Assembly: GCA_963678675.1 (NCBI GenBank)
Contig: OY783193.1
Coordinates: 24,359,309 to 24,423,308 of the forward strand
Source of the DNA: Xiphydria camelus
Taxonomy: Eukaryota; Arthropoda; Insecta; Hymenoptera; Xiphydriidae
Direction: 5' to 3'
DNA length: 64,000 nucleotides
The position numbers and the translations under genes were made by a program. This document shows, piece after piece, positions 44,965 through 56,528 of this stretch. Position 1 is the stretch's first letter. Each line of letters starts with the position of its first letter. The notes below the pieces were generated by a model that did no database searches, was not told where the DNA came from, and saw only the letters and a list, made by a program, of their open reading frames with translations.

Positions 44965-46885
44965 AGTCCAAGAGCCAGAGCCAAAAAAGGTCTCTGAATT
45001 TAATAAGCCCAGTTTTTTTATAGTTTATTACAGTGGTTGTGTAGACAAACATACTGCGGTCAGTCAAGCGAAAGCTGGGGCATATGTCTCAGGGACGCTA
45101 TCAAAGTTGTCGTTCCTGCCGGGGTAATAATTTGAATTTAATAAGGTTGAAAATCGGTATACAACTTGTATATTGCATATAAATAAAGGTTACGAAGTCA
45201 GTCAGCTGAATGTGGGGGCGGAGCTGGTCAGTCAGCAAAAAAAGAAATGTTAATTTCGCGCGCGCTCGGCGTTGCAGGCGATTTCAAATCAGAGTATAGA
45301 AAAGAGCGCAGGTATACTCGTAGGGGGGGTAAGAGACAATAGCTCGGGGTCTGTTCCGTCGCACCGAGCGTACACATAGGTCGTAAATATCACGGACAAT
45401 TCGTTAACAGCCATCTCCCGCAGTACCCGCTTTGACCGGTACCGTCATAAAAGGGATCCGAGCCGGCTAAAGGAGAGGAGTGTCCGATGCCGCCGATGAA
45501 CAATTGGGGAATTTTGATACTTAGTTTTTCCATTTCGCCAGCGTCATCGACATCCTTCCCCTGGCCGATCAGGGTGCGTCGCGTCGCGTCACGTTAGCCC
45601 ACGCTATCCCTTCCATTGGGCTACGATGCGAATATATAAATCGGGGCTAAAAGCGTGTCCTTCAATGTACTATCAACCATCAAGTGTCGTGTCTCAATTC
45701 GTGTTGTATTGAACAATGGTTAAACCATAGTGAGTGACGCATGTGTTTCGTTTCAAAATGAACAAAATTTGTGTATTCTGCCTCAAGAAACATCAGCTAT
45801 TAATATAATTTACAGAGAAGACTTTAACAAATTGTAAAGCAATTTTACGAATTCGTGCAAAATATAATTTAACGTATGACAATATATCTTTGCAGTCGAA
45901 TCCAGGACAAATTGAGTGCTACCATGTAGTTTGCTACAGAAAGTTTACGGCTTTAAGTAAAAAGTATAGACAAGAGTTAAGGTAAGATACAATTCAATAT
46001 ATGACTTGAACACCTATTGAAGTAAGAAGTTGCGTTGTTGACGCTTAAGCGAAATCAACGAATTTGATGATTCGGAGGCAGAATTTGATAATGAATGAGT
46101 TATTAAAATATTATTTGTAATGTCTATTCTGTACATGTATAATACATTTTCAATATTATTATATTATAATTAATTAATAGCCTATTGAATCTAGTTCGTT
46201 AAATAATAATTTATATATTCGTATCGTAGCCCAATGGAGGGGATAGCGTGGGCTAACGTGACGCGACGCGCCCTGATCGGCCAGAGGAGGGATGTCGATG
46301 ACGCTGGCGAAATGGAAAAACTAAGTATCAAAATTCCCCAATTGTTCATCGGCGGCATCGGACACTCCTCTCCTTTAGCCGGCTCGGATCACTTTTATGA
46401 CGGTACCGGTCAAAGCGGGCACTGCGGGAGATGGTTGTTAACGAATTGGTCCGTGATATTTACGACCTATGTACGCTCGGTGCGACGGAACAGACCCCGA
46501 GCTATTGTCTCTTACCCCCCCCCCCCCTACGAGTATACCTGCGCTCTTTCCTATACTCTGATTTGAAATCGCCTGCAACGCCGAGCGCGCGCGAAATTTA
46601 CATTTCTTTTTTTGCTGACTGACCAGCTCCGCCCCCACATTCAGCTGACTGACTTCGTAACCTTTATTTATATGCAATATACAAGTTGCATACCGATTTT
46701 CAACCTTATTAAATTCAAATTATTACCCCGGCAGGAACGACAACTTTGATAGCGTCCCTGAGACATATGCCCCAGCTTTCGCTTGACTGACCGCAGTATG
46801 TTTGTCTACACAACCACTGTAATAAACTATAAAAAAACTGGGCTTATTAAATTCAGAGACCTTTTTTGGCTCTGGCTCTCCGACT
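44965..46885. mobile_element. 1.9-kb DNA element with ~660-bp TIRs, inserted in env
   Basis: Ends AGTCSRAGAGCCAGAGCC; flanked by ATAAT at 44960-44964 and 46886-46890 (5-bp duplication). Inverted arms 44965-45640 and 46225-46885 are nearly identical, including poly-G/C runs at about 45331 and 46511. Only about 580 bp of unique interior. Superfamily unknown. Confidence 0.88.
45758..45981 (+). pseudogene. Small Cys-His exon-like ORF inside the long-TIR element
   Basis: ATG 45758 gives MNKICVFCLKKHQLLI then a TAA, and the same frame continues to ECYHVVCYRKFTALSKKY and a splice-donor-like GTAAGA at 45982. The CX2C and CYHX3CYR arrangement looks like a zinc-binding N-terminal module that I associate with insect transposon-encoded proteins. 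One nonsense codon. Probably the first exon of the parental transposase gene, left in a non-autonomous derivative. Confidence 0.45.
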
Positions 46886-48000
46886 ATAATGTTTCGCCTG
46901 TGCTTCCTTGCAACTTGTGAGATCGGAAAACTGAACGTAGTTTTCTTTACTTCGGGATACAAGGAGGTATCGTTGGGAAGGTTGAATGAGGTAATAGGAA
47001 TTGTCAGCTTTCTTGTAAACAGGAAGAGGAATCAGAGAATAATACTCATAATTTCTATTATCCACGAGAGGAATTGTTAATGAGAATATAATTTTCTTAT
47101 TAAAGTAAAATGCTTTTAATAATGATAGTTTCATTAGAATATACCCTTTTTGATTTACTAATTCGACAGGGAAGGTTTGTCCATTTGGTATGAGATATTG
47201 ATAGTGTTGTAATTCTGCTATAACTTGGGAAGGCGTTATTATAGAAGGATGAAGAATTTCCTTTTTCGCAAATAAGATACTGGACGTTCATAAGTCTATT
47301 TGTTCATTTAATGCGATAGCCAATGTATATAAATTAGTTACGTAAGCTGTTATTCTAGTAGTTTCATCTATAGTTGAGATTTCGTCGGCAATTATTTTCT
47401 CATATTTATTAATATTGTCAATGTAAGAATTTAGTTTTGTTTCGGTAAATCTCAGAGTAGAAATAGTCTCATTAAAGTTTGCAATAGTTGATGAAACGAC
47501 TTGGATCTGATTTTTGATTAATATTGCAAGATTTTTCTGATTTTGCTCATTACATTCAATAGCATGATCATATCGTTCAGCGTCATCGGAATCTGGTGTT
47601 CCTACGATCCAATGGAGTATTTTTCCCGCGAAATTGAATAATCCGCGCTTACGACGCTTTTCTGAATTATGTCCCAAAAGTTCGGAGATTGTCGAGTATT
47701 TATTTTGGAGATTGTCTACTTGTAATCTCAGTGATTGATAAGTTTGATCGCAATGGAACCGGTTGGAATCTATGTATGCACGTGGACATAAATCTTCTAA
47801 TTTTCTGACATTATTTTGTATTAGATTTAGTTTTTGTTCATAGTGTGTGAGATTTATGTATGTTATAAGGTTCCAATTTGACTGTGTTAATTGTGCGGTA
47901 CCTAGTTGTTCATAATGGATTCCTGCACCTTCGTTAATGGGCTGGACTGAGAAATTTGGAGCTTCTTTGGCAATAATTATAGGAATTAAGATCCACCATT

Positions 48001-51000
48001 CTAACCTGAAACGAAGGGTTTTAACCTATTAAGATGGACCTTGACTCGTTTCTTGTTAATGAGTAATGTGATATTCGTGCTCGAATTAATTTCGACGATG
48101 GAATATGGTCCATTGTAGGTAGGTTCTAATTTTTTATTTTTTCCTACTCTTGACTGATCGTTTCGCAATAATACGCGATCACCTATTTTGAATTCGAATT
48201 CTTGAACCCTTTTTTCATCGTAGTAGGCTTTGGAAATTTGTTTAGATTTTTCTAAGTTGGATTTCGCGATCTCGAAGCTTTTTCTCAAGCGCATTTGCAA
48301 ATTCTCTAGATATGTGTCATAATTATATCGAAATCGGTTTTGAAGGATGGAATTCGGTATTGTAGCTTTATTTCCAAAAAGAAGTTCATAAGGAGTAAAT
48401 TTAGTCGAGGAATGAATACTCGTATTATATGCAAATATAGCTGTGGGGAGGAATTTATCCCAGTCCGTTTGATTGGAATCGATGTAGTGTTTTAGGTAAT
48501 CTTTCAAAACAGAATGAGATCTTTCTAAAGATCCATTTGTTTGAGGATGATATGCAGTTGCGACTCGGTGATCAATTTTTAAGTATTTGGTGAGATCCTT
48601 GAATAATTCTGACAAGAATTCACTTCCTTGATCAGTGAGAATAGACTGCGGAATCCCAAATTGTGTGACAATTTTTAGAAACTCTGGAGTGATTGTCTCC
48701 GCTGTATGATCTGGTATAGGTACTGCTAAGAAATATTTAGTAAGATCGTCTTGCAAAGTGAGGATAAAACGATTACCACTCTCTGTTAAAGGAAGAGGAC
48801 CTACGATATCGAGTGATACTCTTTCAAATGGCATTGATGACGTCGTTGTGATTTCCATGGGAATTCTAATAGGTCTACGATTTATTTTATTCCTTTGGCA
48901 AGAGTCACATTTTGAAACATAGTTTCGGATGTCCTTAGTCATACATTTCCATAGATATTGGGATTGGATTCGCGAGAGCATGCGGTGGTATCCCGGATGT
49001 CCTGCTAAGGGTGAATCGTGATTGTCACGTAGGATTTGTTCAATTTCCTCGGTATTTGGCTCAATGATTTTGTTTAAATATAAACGAATAATGATTTTAG
49101 GAAATAGAAAGTACATAATATGGATTACTAACGGTATCTTGATCGTTTCGAATGGCGATATTGGTGCTGAAATTGATACCTCTTTGATGCCATTATTTTT
49201 GCAATATAAGGATATATTTTGCAATGATTCGAACAATTCAGAGTAAATGAGTTTGTCGAAATAATTTGTTTTATGTATAGACACGATAGTATCTTGGTTT
49301 ATACGATAACATTCGTAAAGTTGAGGATTTTCTGGCAATTGTGTTCTAAAATTTTCAATGAAGGGGTTTGATTCATCGTAATCCTTGGCAATAAAAAGAA
49401 CTTTGATTTCTTCACTCTCAAATATTGATGAGTCGTATTGAGTGATATTAGAAGGGTTAACCTCGTCTAAATTCTTAGCCTTTAAATATTCTTCAAAGGA
49501 ATATTTTCTATTGCATAGGCAGATGCGTGAAAGTGCGTCTGCATTTGAATTGACTCTACCTGGTTTGTATATGATCTCGTAATCGTATTCTTCTAACAAA
49601 AGTCTCCAACGGATTAATTTAGAATTAGGATCTTTACAATTAGCAAGCTAAATCAGTGGTCTGTGATCTGTAACGATTTTGAATTTCCTCCCGTACAAAT
49701 ATGGTCGGAAATGCTTTATGGACCATGTGACAGCAAGAAGTTCCTTTTCTATTGTACTATAGCTTTGTTCGCACTTATTTAATGTACGAGATGCGTAAGC
49801 TATTGGAAGATCTGATCCGATAGGACCTTGAGATAGTACTGATCCAATGGCTATGTTTGAAGCATCAGTGGTCAAGATGAACTCTTTTGAAAAGTCTGGG
49901 TATTGAAGGATTAAATCTTGTGTTAGTGCTGTTTTAAGCTTTTCAAATGATTCTTGTTGTGATTCTGACCACAAGAAAGTTTTATCTTGGCGAAGGAGAA
50001 TTGTAAGTGGTTTTGAGATTTTGGAAAAATCTTTTATGAATTTGCGATAGTATCCTGCTAATCCTAGAAACGACTTTAATTCCTTTGGGTTAGAGGGTAT
50101 TGGAAAATTAGCAATGGCTTTGATTTTTTCGGGATTTGGCTTCACACCCTTTTCCGAAATTACATGACCTAGATAAGCAACTTCGCGTTTTAAAAATTCG
50201 CACTTATCTGGTTGAAGTTTGAGTTGATTTGCGCGTAAGCGTTCAAAAATAACTTTGAGTCGAAGATTATGTTCGTCTAAGGAAGATGCATAAATAACTA
50301 TATCATCCAAATAAACAAAACATTGTAGTCCCTGCAGACCTGTTAATACCGTGTTCATCAATCTTTGGAAGGTAGCAGGCGCGTTCTTGAGACCAAATGG
50401 CATTCGGACGTACTCGTAGTGACCAAGAGGCGTAGAGAATGCAGTTTTACAAATATCTTTTTCATCCATCGGAATTTGATGAAATCCACTCGCAAGATCG
50501 AGTGTAGAGAAATATTTACTGTTCCCTAGTTGATTTAAGATATCTTCAATGTTAGGGATTGGAAATGCGTCGCCTACGGTTACGTTGTTCAGTTTTCTAT
50601 AATCTATTACGATTCGCCATTTTCTTTCTTTAGAAGCATCAATTTTCTTTGGTACTATCCATAACGGTGCGGACCAAGGAGAATTGCTGGGTCGGATAAT
50701 ACCTTGATTGAGCATCTTTGAAATTTGTTTATCGACTTCAGCTTTATGTACTTCTGGGTATCGATAAGTTTTCACGACCTTTGGAACATTGTCCGAAGTA
50801 TGTATTGAATGACTGACAATATTGGTAACGGAAAGCTTATCTCCTGGTAAATAGAAAATGTCATTGAATTGTGTGCAGAGAGATAGCAAAGATTGACGTT
50901 CTTCGTCATTGAGATGATTTGTTCGAAGATTTGTTTCTAGAATGCTCGCTCTATCGATATTTGAATTTTCGAAACAGATTAGTGAATCTGTTGATGGAAG

Positions 51001-52605
51001 TGGTTCCAAGATTACGGAACTCGAGGAGTATTTGTATGAATCGTTTGTAGTGTTTAGAATAGAAGCTAGACACATATTATCTTTTACTGAGACAATCGCT
51101 TTGGAAAGGTATATACCTTCTTTGATATTGCAGGAGGGTAAAATTCCTTCCTTTATTGTAGTATTTAAGACATTGAGAGAGACGATTGTTTCTGAACGAG
51201 GCTTGAGAACTAGAAAATTGTTACTAGCGTTGGCTTTGAACTTTATTGGAATGGCAATTGGAAAGTCCGCTAGGAATAGCGTAGCTTTGTCGTAGGATAT
51301 GGAAGCTCTATGGATCTTAAGGAAATCGTTACCTAGGAGTCCGTCATCGGGAATGTTAGTTTCTCCATGGACGACGTAGAATTTATGCATGATTTCCTTA
51401 TTATGAATTCGAAGTGATAGATGAGTGAATCCCAAGGTTATTAATTCTTTTGAGTTACTCGAATTAATTCCTGTAAGAGTTATTCGTTCCGATCTATCAA
51501 TAATGATTTTAGGATTTAAGGAAAGAGATTTGACAAGGGAGATATTGGCTCCAGTGTCGATTAAGAGAGAGACTTCCTTTCTTTTGAATTGATCACAGTT
51601 GAAATTAACAAAACATGAAAAATCAGTTGTAAAAAGAACATTAGATAACCCGTGATTGGGATTGATTGAGCGTTCGAGACTGACTTGAATAGGAAGTGCC
51701 GAAGTACTTTGCACAGGAACTGTTTCCGAAATGTCAGTAGTATTGAGGATTTTTTTATTTGGAACTGACGAGTGATTACTCGAATTTGTCTGATTTCTTT
51801 TTGCATTATTATACTGCTTTTTGCGACATTCTTGGATTTCATGGCCTTGATTTTTACAATACCTACAAAACTTTTTTGTGTTCACTACTCGAACGTTTTT
51901 TGAAATAATTTTGTTTTTGTAGCATTGTTTGGTGTGGTGAGTATTGGTTTTACAATTATCGCAATACTTTGGGTGAGACCTTTGATTTGGTTGTGAAGTT
52001 TTTAACGAACCTTGCATTTTTAAGGACAATTCTTCTGAGATAGCGATTGAAATAGCTTCGTTCAGATTATCGACTTGGGAGTTTCGGAGACGATCGGAAA
52101 TTTTAGGACTTGAAAAATGAATAAAGCGTTGTAAGGCAATTTCGTTCATTAAAGCTAGTTTTCCCGCAAGTAAAGATGCGTCGGTATTATTTTGATCGAT
52201 CACATTTGTGGTACGTTGAACGATATATTCAAGTCTTTGAACAAAATCAGAGATATTTTCATTACTTTTCTGAGAAAGTGTTGTTAATTCGCAGAGTAAT
52301 TGAGCGTAATGTTTTTTATCCTGATATAATAATTTCAAATGATTTTTTAGACTATCCCAGTCTTCAAAGGATTTGTTACAAATTGCTGCTTTAGCTTTGC
52401 CTTCGATTTGAGATTCAATAAATCTTAAAAGAGGGACCAGTTGAGCTGGTGCAGCGAATGAAATAGCAGCATTGCAATCCTTAATGAATGCAATTAATTT
52501 TGAACGATCGCCATCGAATTTGTGAATATATTTGAAAAGTTGTCCTAATGGAAGCTTTTCTGATTGTGCTACTGCACTACTCTCTGATGATTCTGCGTTT
52601 TGCAT
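48001..52605 (-). pseudogene. gag-pol: Gag-Pol polyprotein, single frame, one TAG
   Basis: ATG 52605 opens 985 codons to a TAG at 49648-49650; the same frame then runs open to 48001. Gag occupies about residues 1-270 with Cys-His boxes CDNCKTNTHHTKQC and CRYCKNQGHEIQEC (215-260). Protease LLIDTGA is at 347-353. Reverse transcriptase carries YLDD (765-768) and RNase H TTDAS (912-916). After the TAG: HHCC zinc domain (about 194-234 of the second piece), integrase D264, D323, E359 (spacing 35 between the last two), all present. Most gypsy errantiviruses separate gag and pol by a frameshift; here they are continuous. Only the TAG appears to stop full-length expression. Confidence 0.9.
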
Positions 52606-52654
52606 TTCGATAGAGATTTAAACTTCACGATTTAGAAATTGAATTTGAAGTTAG

Positions 52655-52834
52655 ATTGAGACGATATTTTGGATTGAGACGATATTTTGGATTGAGACGA
52701 TATTTTGGATTGAGACGATATTTTGGATTGAGACGATATTTTGGATTGAGACGATATTTTGGATTGAGACAGGATTTTGAATTGAGACAGGATTTTGGAT
52801 TGAGACAGTATTTTAGATTGAGACAGGATTTGAA
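52655..52834 (-). repeat. Ten exact-period 18-bp repeats in the leader
   Basis: Plus-strand unit ATTGAGACGATATTTTGG starts at 52655 and every 18 bp to 52817. The first six are nearly identical; the later ones change to ATTGAGACAGGATTTTGG. Located between the primer site and the gag ATG. The apparent reading frame across it (FGLRRY repeats) is a consequence of the 18-bp period. Confidence 0.95.
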
Positions 52835-53026
52835 GTTTACTACTTATTCAGTTGTCACTCACAAGTAATGCATTGTCGAGGTAGCTCGATTTCGGTGACA
52901 ATCCGTTGCTGTTAGCGATGTGGAATGCTTCCCGCTTTCGATCTCCCGTTGGCGTTGTGAAGGACTTCATATGTAGAAGGACTCCTCGCTCTTGTGAAGA
53001 TCTTTTAGCACCGTTTCGTTAGAATT

Positions 53027-53044
53027 ATTTTACTTCTGACACCA
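53027..53044 (-). promoter_or_regulatory. Probable primer-binding site
   Basis: Coding-strand TGGTGTCAGAAGTAAAAT begins 12 nt inside the 5' LTR. It resembles sites assigned to tRNA-Leu in other insect elements; the 3' half is less certain. Confidence 0.5.
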
Positions 53045-53056
53045 GATTTTACCTCT

Positions 53057-53450
53057 TGTTATGTGAACAAGAAGTTTATTTATTTAAAGAAATTTATACT
53101 ATGAGTTACAGATAAAGTAGTGAAGGAAATTGATTAATCCTGTTTCGAGTTTAACGAAGAAAGCTCTGTCTTGAGCTTATTGAAGAATACTGTCTTGAGT
53201 TTTAAATAGTAATGTCTCGAAGAATACAGTTTCATGTCTCGAATAGTTCTGTCTGTCGAACGAAGAACTCGGTCTCTTATATATCTAAGATAAGAGTGCT
53301 TCTCATTGGGCGTTTTCCGAATGTTCGTCGGACCCTGAACTTGAACTATGAGACTGGAGTGGAATCCTCTAGAAGGAAGTATTTGGTTGCTCTATCTTGG
53401 TTACACATGCGGAGGTCGACTCAGCGAGCGGACAGCACAAATATATAACA
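53057..53450 (-). repeat. 5' LTR of the errantivirus-like element
   Basis: 394 bp. Near the outer edge 'aaatatataaca' may act as promoter TATA only in the opposite sense; the functional start is not evident. Confidence 0.92.
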
Positions 53451-53489
53451 TAACGTTAAGGGAATAAATCTTTCTTTACTGTGCATGCT

Positions 53490-53596
53490 CACAATAACCG
53501 ATAAAGGCAAGTTTATTTTGTCTGTTGTCAAGCAGTCGAGTATGGCTATACTGGTAGCGTGCTGGACTCAGATGCTAGAGAACCCGAGTTCGATCC
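53490..53596 (+). repeat. tRNA-derived SINE-like fragment
   Basis: A-box-like TGGCTATACTGG (about 53544) and B-box-like GAGTTCGATCC (about 53588) about 40 bp apart, then a T run. Stems do not pair as in a real tRNA. Partial inverted copy at 57845-57960. Confidence 0.5.
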
Positions 53597-53611
53597 CTCC
53601 GTAGTTTTTTT

Positions 53612-53795
53612 TTCACTAGGGGACATCCGCCCCCTGCTCGCTTCGCTCGCCAACCCGCGGGGGCGATAGCCCCCGCGCCGATATCGCGGTGCTCCCCCAA
53701 GTTTGTAGGGGACGGCGGTCGGTCAACGGACTTATCTCGCGACACTTTGCGTCGCTCGAATTCGACAAAACGCAGGCCAAACGGGTAGACGGGTC
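53612..53795. repeat. GC-rich hairpin array, copy 3
   Basis: Close relative of 25566-25745 in direct orientation, beginning right after the SINE-like T run. Confidence 0.8.
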
Positions 53796-53836
53796 TAGGG
53801 TAATAGGATGCAGGATAAGATTTAGGATACAGGATG

Positions 53837-54060
53837 TACTCAAGTAATTTTTTACCGGTAGAAGTCGAGTCGGTAGTTAGAGTTGGTGTCAATTCGGGAG
53901 ATCGAAGCATCTAACCTCAAAATCGTGAATTTGTGATTAATGGAAAGTACTCACCATAATTCATAAATTTACGATTTTGAGATTAGACGCTTCGATCTCC
54001 CGAATTGACACCAACTCTAACTATCAACTCGACTTCTACCGGTAAAAAATGACTCGAGTA
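53837..54060. mobile_element. 224-bp palindromic MITE
   Basis: Arms of about 95 bp: 'ttttttaccggtagaagtc' and 'gtcaattcgggagatcg' return inverted. The inner block also occurs at 956-990 and 3850-3890. Confidence 0.8.
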
Positions 54061-54224
54061 CCGACCAAACCCGGCCGATGGTAAATTTCAAGGTCCCTGC
54101 AACTGTGCGGTTCTGCCCGGGACATACGGTAAAGTAAGGAGGCGCTAGCGTTGACGGAATCGGCGTGCGTCGGGTATTCGGTCGATGGCCCGGAGTAGAA
54201 GTAACTGCAGAAAAAAATCAATTG

Positions 54225-54990
54225 TATAGGTGTTTAATGAAAACTTTATTGCAACGCCTCGGGAAGTACAATATTTTTTATTTCCTTTGTTTTGAGATCG
54301 CACTGAATTATGATAACGGCCCGCGAACGACACCGAGATAGAGCGACATAGAGTTGACCGTGCGTGAATATGGTTTTTGTCACTCAGTGTCAAATACTCG
54401 GTTTCATGAGCGTCCTCGACGCATGTGAAATCATCTTTCATACACCAATTCGTGAAAAGTTACGCAGTGCGTAAAATAACCTGCGCAGTGCGTGAAATCG
54501 TCAACCTCGTATTTGACACTTAGTGGCAAAAAATAGAATTCGTTATTCGGTTGTTTCGCGCCGTTCTAACGAGTGTGATTGCCGTACTCGCTTCGCTCGT
54601 GCGGCAAACTTCACACTCGTTAAAAACAGCGCTTCACGAACTAATAACGAAAATAACTATTCCCGCGTGGTGACAATCAAACCTACACGGTCGAAGCTTT
54701 GGTCCTATGCTTTATTAATATGTATCGCGAACGCCAACCGCACGGGGAATTGGTGTCGCTTCAACACAAATGGCATGTCGATATCACCGCGCGTATCTAA
54801 AGTAATACGGGGTATAGGAACAATTTCTCCCTTCTTGTTGCCCGTAAGAACTTCACGTAGTAAAATATTCCGTGCGATTTTTCGTACGACTAATCGGGTC
54901 CCATTGCAGAGTCCGTCGGTGATGCATATATTTCGTATGCATAGTATACTACAGCCGATTGCTGACCGACGCGCTGCAGGAGACAGAAAT
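54225..54990 (-). pseudogene. Helitron helicase C-terminal relic
   Basis: Minus-strand pieces GLCNGTRLVVRK, RHQFPVRLAFAIHINKA, QSFDRVGL and FTHGQLYVALSR correspond in order to the C-terminal motifs of PIF1-like Helitron helicases. A stop (after HINKA) and insertions at 54374-54650 separate the pieces. The end LPEALQ is followed by TAA near 54250. No Rep domain remains. Upstream it is cut by a Helitron-like 5' end at 55013. Confidence 0.75.
54374..54532. mobile_element. 159-bp MITE inside the helicase relic
   Basis: TTTTTGYCACTMAGTGTCAA ends in inverted orientation. An adjacent fold-back (54540-54650, 'cgagtgtga' stem) completes the interruption. Confidence 0.65.
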
Positions 54991-55059
54991 ATTTTGAAGG
55001 AAAACTGTGTTTGAAGTGAAACTTCTTTGCTGAGGGTAGTGAAATCGCGCGACATGTAA

Positions 55060-55599
55060 GGCCGGGTGTCCACGGATCGGACCGATCGCTGAGCACTTGG
55101 GTATATCTATATATACAACTTGGGTATATACAGGGTGGACCAGGTTAAACGTCATTTCTTTTTATATGTGATAGAACAACAACAAAAAAAGTAGACTTTC
55201 ATAAGAAAATTTTGTTCAAAAATGTTTCCTAGCAAAGATACAGGGTGTCAAAGTTTCGAAAAAAATGGTTTTCTCGTCATAAGTTTTCAGTATCTACGCC
55301 ACTGGAGAATTTTTAAAAATTATTTAATTATTACTTAGAGCTGTACAACATTAGCCTGTGTGCGAAATTTCATGGAAATCGATCAAGTAGTTTAGAAGTT
55401 ATGATGAGAAAACCATTTCTTTTTCGAAACTTTGACACCCTGTATCTTTGTTAGGAAACATTTTTGAAAAAAATTTGTTGTTGTTCTATCACATATCAAA
55501 AAAAAAATGACGTTTAACCTGGTCCACCCTGTATAGATATACCCAAGTGCTCAGCGATCGGCCCGATTCTGGTCGGCCTGATTCGGTGGACACCCGGCC
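55060..55599. mobile_element. Harbinger-type MITE, 540 bp, itself interrupted
   Basis: TIRs GGCCGGGTGTCCAC; TAA on both sides (55057-55059, 55600-55602). The related locus near 25950 reads 'gcgacgtgtaacgaata' without the insert. Contains the 55141-55531 element. Confidence 0.85.
55141..55531. mobile_element. 391-bp Tc1/mariner-type MITE nested in the above
   Basis: TIRs CAGGGTGGACCAGGTTAA with TA on both sides (55139-55140, 55532-55533). Largely palindromic, no coding content. Confidence 0.85.
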
Positions 55600-55639
55600 T
55601 AACGAAATACAGTGGTCCCTCTATTACTCGCGCCCTCCA

Positions 55640-56500
55640 TAACTCGCGCGAGAGGGGAAGCGATTGCCCCCTCCACCGTGCCCCATTCCACCGCTCATGA
55701 GGCGACGCAGAGTCGGATTTCTACTGAGGACGAAAGAAAGAAACCAGTCATCGATGATCCATATCATGATCCCCGTATGCCCTTTTAGTTAGTTCCCTGG
55801 AGAGTGTGAAACAGTTTCTTCCAAGCGCATTCTGATAAAGAATATTTTTGGTAGTGAAAATACAGTGCTTTTAATTAGTTCCGAACGTCCATTTCCAACG
55901 TAAATGAGCACTGACCATTCGTTCGTGTGTATTATGTATGTTATATATAATATATAATTATATTATGGCAAAAACCGGTCAAAAGAAATAAACTCCTGTA
56001 GGAGTTGGTGGAGTAGAAGGAAGAGGAGGAGGTGGAGGAGGTGGAGGAGGTGGAGGAGGAGGAGGAGGAGAGGGAGGAGGATTGTCGTAGTTTTTTGCAC
56101 CGATCGACGATCGATAGCGTACTAAATCCCTTTGACGGCTGACATAAATTGTCGTAGTGTTTTCCGTCATGGTAATTGTTACATGTGAAGCCGACGATAT
56201 GTAATCTGTTCGACTGGCTTGCAACGCCAGCCAAACGGGTAGATGGGCCTCTGCTCGACTGGCCTGCACTGCACCGATCGAGGATCGATAGCATACTGCA
56301 TCCCATTAACGGCCGACGCGTTTGGGGGGTGGGGGGGCGATTGGTGGGTGGACGCCGCGGTAGGCGATTGGTGGGAGGACGCCGCGGTAGGCGATAGGTG
56401 GACCAATGCGTCAGTGGGCGATTGGTGGGGTGGTTTTCGGATAGTTCGGTCAGTCGTCGATCCGAAAAACTATTTTATAGAATAGAGAGAAGAGATTACG
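55640..56500 (+). repeat. Second copy of the 26010-27060 segment
   Basis: Collinear with 26010-27060, lacking the Harbinger-type MITE. Contains a longer GGA/GGT purine run (56010-56080) and G-rich direct repeats of about 31 bp (56337-56402). Confidence 0.8.
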
Positions 56501-56528
56501 AAATTGTTAAATTTTTGATGTGTAAACA

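Larger units (their letters stand above)
44090..48012 (-). pseudogene. env: F-like envelope gene, nonsense codon and inserted element
   Basis: The frame opens at a splice-acceptor-like TTTCAG overlapping the pol end; a hydrophobic start (WWILIPIII) follows, as in spliced errantivirus env. A furin-type RRKR site (47646-47664) is followed by a hydrophobic glycine-containing fusion-peptide-like stretch, the arrangement of baculovirus F proteins. A TGA at 47288-47290 breaks the frame, which otherwise continues to 46891. A 1921-bp element (44965-46885) interrupts it; the frame resumes at 44959 and carries a Cys-rich region, a transmembrane helix (44360-44431) and a cytoplasmic tail of about 90 residues to 44090. 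The protein cannot be made intact. Confidence 0.85.
43653..53450 (-). mobile_element. Errantivirus-like gypsy element with env
   Basis: LTRs of 394 bp (TGTTATGTG...ATATATAACA) with 4-bp duplication TAAC (43649-43652, 53451-53454). Minus-strand order: leader with 18-bp repeats, gag-pol in one frame, env. A baculovirus F-like env behind pol is characteristic of insect errantiviruses. The LTRs differ at only a few sites (for example 43702 and 53416), so it is fairly young. Breaks: TAG in RNase H, TGA in env, and a 1921-bp element in env. Confidence 0.92.

Noticed and set aside
52656..52868. Repetitive peptide frame (FGLRRY units)
   Set aside because: Produced by the 18-bp non-coding leader repeat, on the strand opposite to the retroelement genes.
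53530..53596. Possible tRNA gene (A- and B-box-like motifs)
   Set aside because: T-arm and anticodon stems do not pair, and a partial copy exists at 57845-57960; better explained as a SINE-like fragment.
55609..55660. Pogo/Tigger-type end (CAGTGGTCCCTC)
   Set aside because: Single end only; no inverted partner found nearby.
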